The notes beneath the pieces are model-generated. The model had not been told where the DNA came from. It saw only the letters and a list, made by a program, of their open reading frames with translations, and did not search any database. DNA of 13,406 nucleotides from NCBI GenBank assembly GCA_947457745.1, contig CANGWT010000035.1, positions 1-13,406 of the forward strand. Direction: 5' to 3'. The position numbers and the translations under genes are program-made. The DNA is from Burkholderiaceae bacterium (GTDB taxonomy: Bacteria > Pseudomonadota > Gammaproteobacteria > Burkholderiales > Burkholderiaceae). This document shows, piece by piece, positions 13,199-13,406 of this stretch (its first letter is position 1; each line of letters begins with the position of its first letter).

Positions 13199-13406
13199 TT
13201 AAGTTGGCGTATTTTGCGCGAACTCTTCAGGGGTGAATGCTTTAATTGATAAAGCATGAACCTCTGCTTTCATGCGATCGCCCATGGCACCGTATACCAA
13301 CTGATGACGCTGAATCAGACGTTTGCCTTCAAACTCTGGGCTCACAATCGTCGCAAAAAAATGCTGCCCATCACCCTCCACTTTGACATGGGTGCATGTG
13401 AGGCCA
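13199..13406 (-). CDS. BolA-family protein, IbaG-like (3' part; start beyond window)
   Basis: The minus frame is open from the right edge to TAA 13201-13199 and encodes the last 68 or so residues of a protein normally of about 80-90. Visible sequence reads GLTCTHVKVEGDGQHFFA, then SPEFEGKRLIQRHQLVYGAMGD and RMKAEVHALSIKAFTPEEF in pieces. EGDGQHF, FEGKRLIQRHQLVY and HALSIK are the BolA class-II KH-like core with its conserved His and the R-H-Q-x-V-Y helix. A GTG at 13381 could open a 60-residue frame, but the family homology continues upstream of it, so the real start lies off the window. IbaG/BolA proteins pair with monothiol glutaredoxins in iron-sulfur and stress physiology. Confidence 0.9.
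   Translation of the reverse strand, partial: GLTCTHVKVEGDGQHFFATIVSPEFEGKRLIQRHQLVYGAMGDRMKAEVHALSIKAFTPEEFAQNTPT

Noticed and set aside
1..13406. tRNA, rRNA, CRISPR array, insertion sequence or phage remnant
   Set aside because: No cloverleaf-like sequence, regularly spaced repeats, transposase motifs or terminal repeats were seen by eye; most of the window is filled by conserved genes.

Overview
The window looks like chromosomal DNA of a low-to-moderate GC member of the Burkholderiales, most likely Polynucleobacter or a close relative. This rests on four things: an OmpC/Porin_4-type porin with a short MKK signal peptide; a BolA-murA-hisGD...hisBHAFIE-HIT-tatABC gene order that I know from betaproteobacteria; betaproteobacterial-type TatA and TatB N-termini; and short-form HisG. 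The genus is inferred from remembered protein features, not from a search.

Layout, left to right. (1) 1-553, minus strand: 5' part of a general porin gene running off the left edge. (2) 762-2231, plus strand: a Sel1-repeat protein of unknown role whose 3' end overlaps tatC tail to tail. (3) 2216-7892, minus strand: a compact block read hisB-hisH-hisA-hisF-hisI-hisE-hinT-tatA-tatB-tatC, with gaps from 3 to 62 nt. (4) 7893-8020: a 128-nt divergent region holding a candidate hisB leader ORF. (5) 8021-9094, plus strand: hisC, the only histidine gene on this strand. (6) 9119-9816, minus strand: a MazF/PemK-like toxin gene preceded by a small antitoxin-like gene, with its own promoter and a 17-bp palindrome upstream. 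(7) 9908-13166, minus strand: murA-hisG-hisD. (8) 13199-13406, minus strand: 3' part of a BolA/IbaG-type gene running off the right edge.

Nine histidine genes (hisG, E, I, A, H, F, B, C, D) cover the pathway from PRPP and ATP to histidine, apart from histidinol-phosphate phosphatase and the HisZ partner that short HisG needs; both must be encoded elsewhere. HisH and HisF form the glutamine-dependent IGP synthase. TatA, TatB and TatC form the twin-arginine translocase.

The unusual part is 7893-9907. In the arrangement I know from Burkholderiales, hisC lies between hisD and hisB on the same strand. Here it is inverted, its protein looks like a different HisC subgroup, and a toxin-antitoxin-like pair sits between it and hisD. 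The ancestral histidine operon is therefore split into at least three transcription units. No tRNA, rRNA, CRISPR array or insertion sequence was seen.
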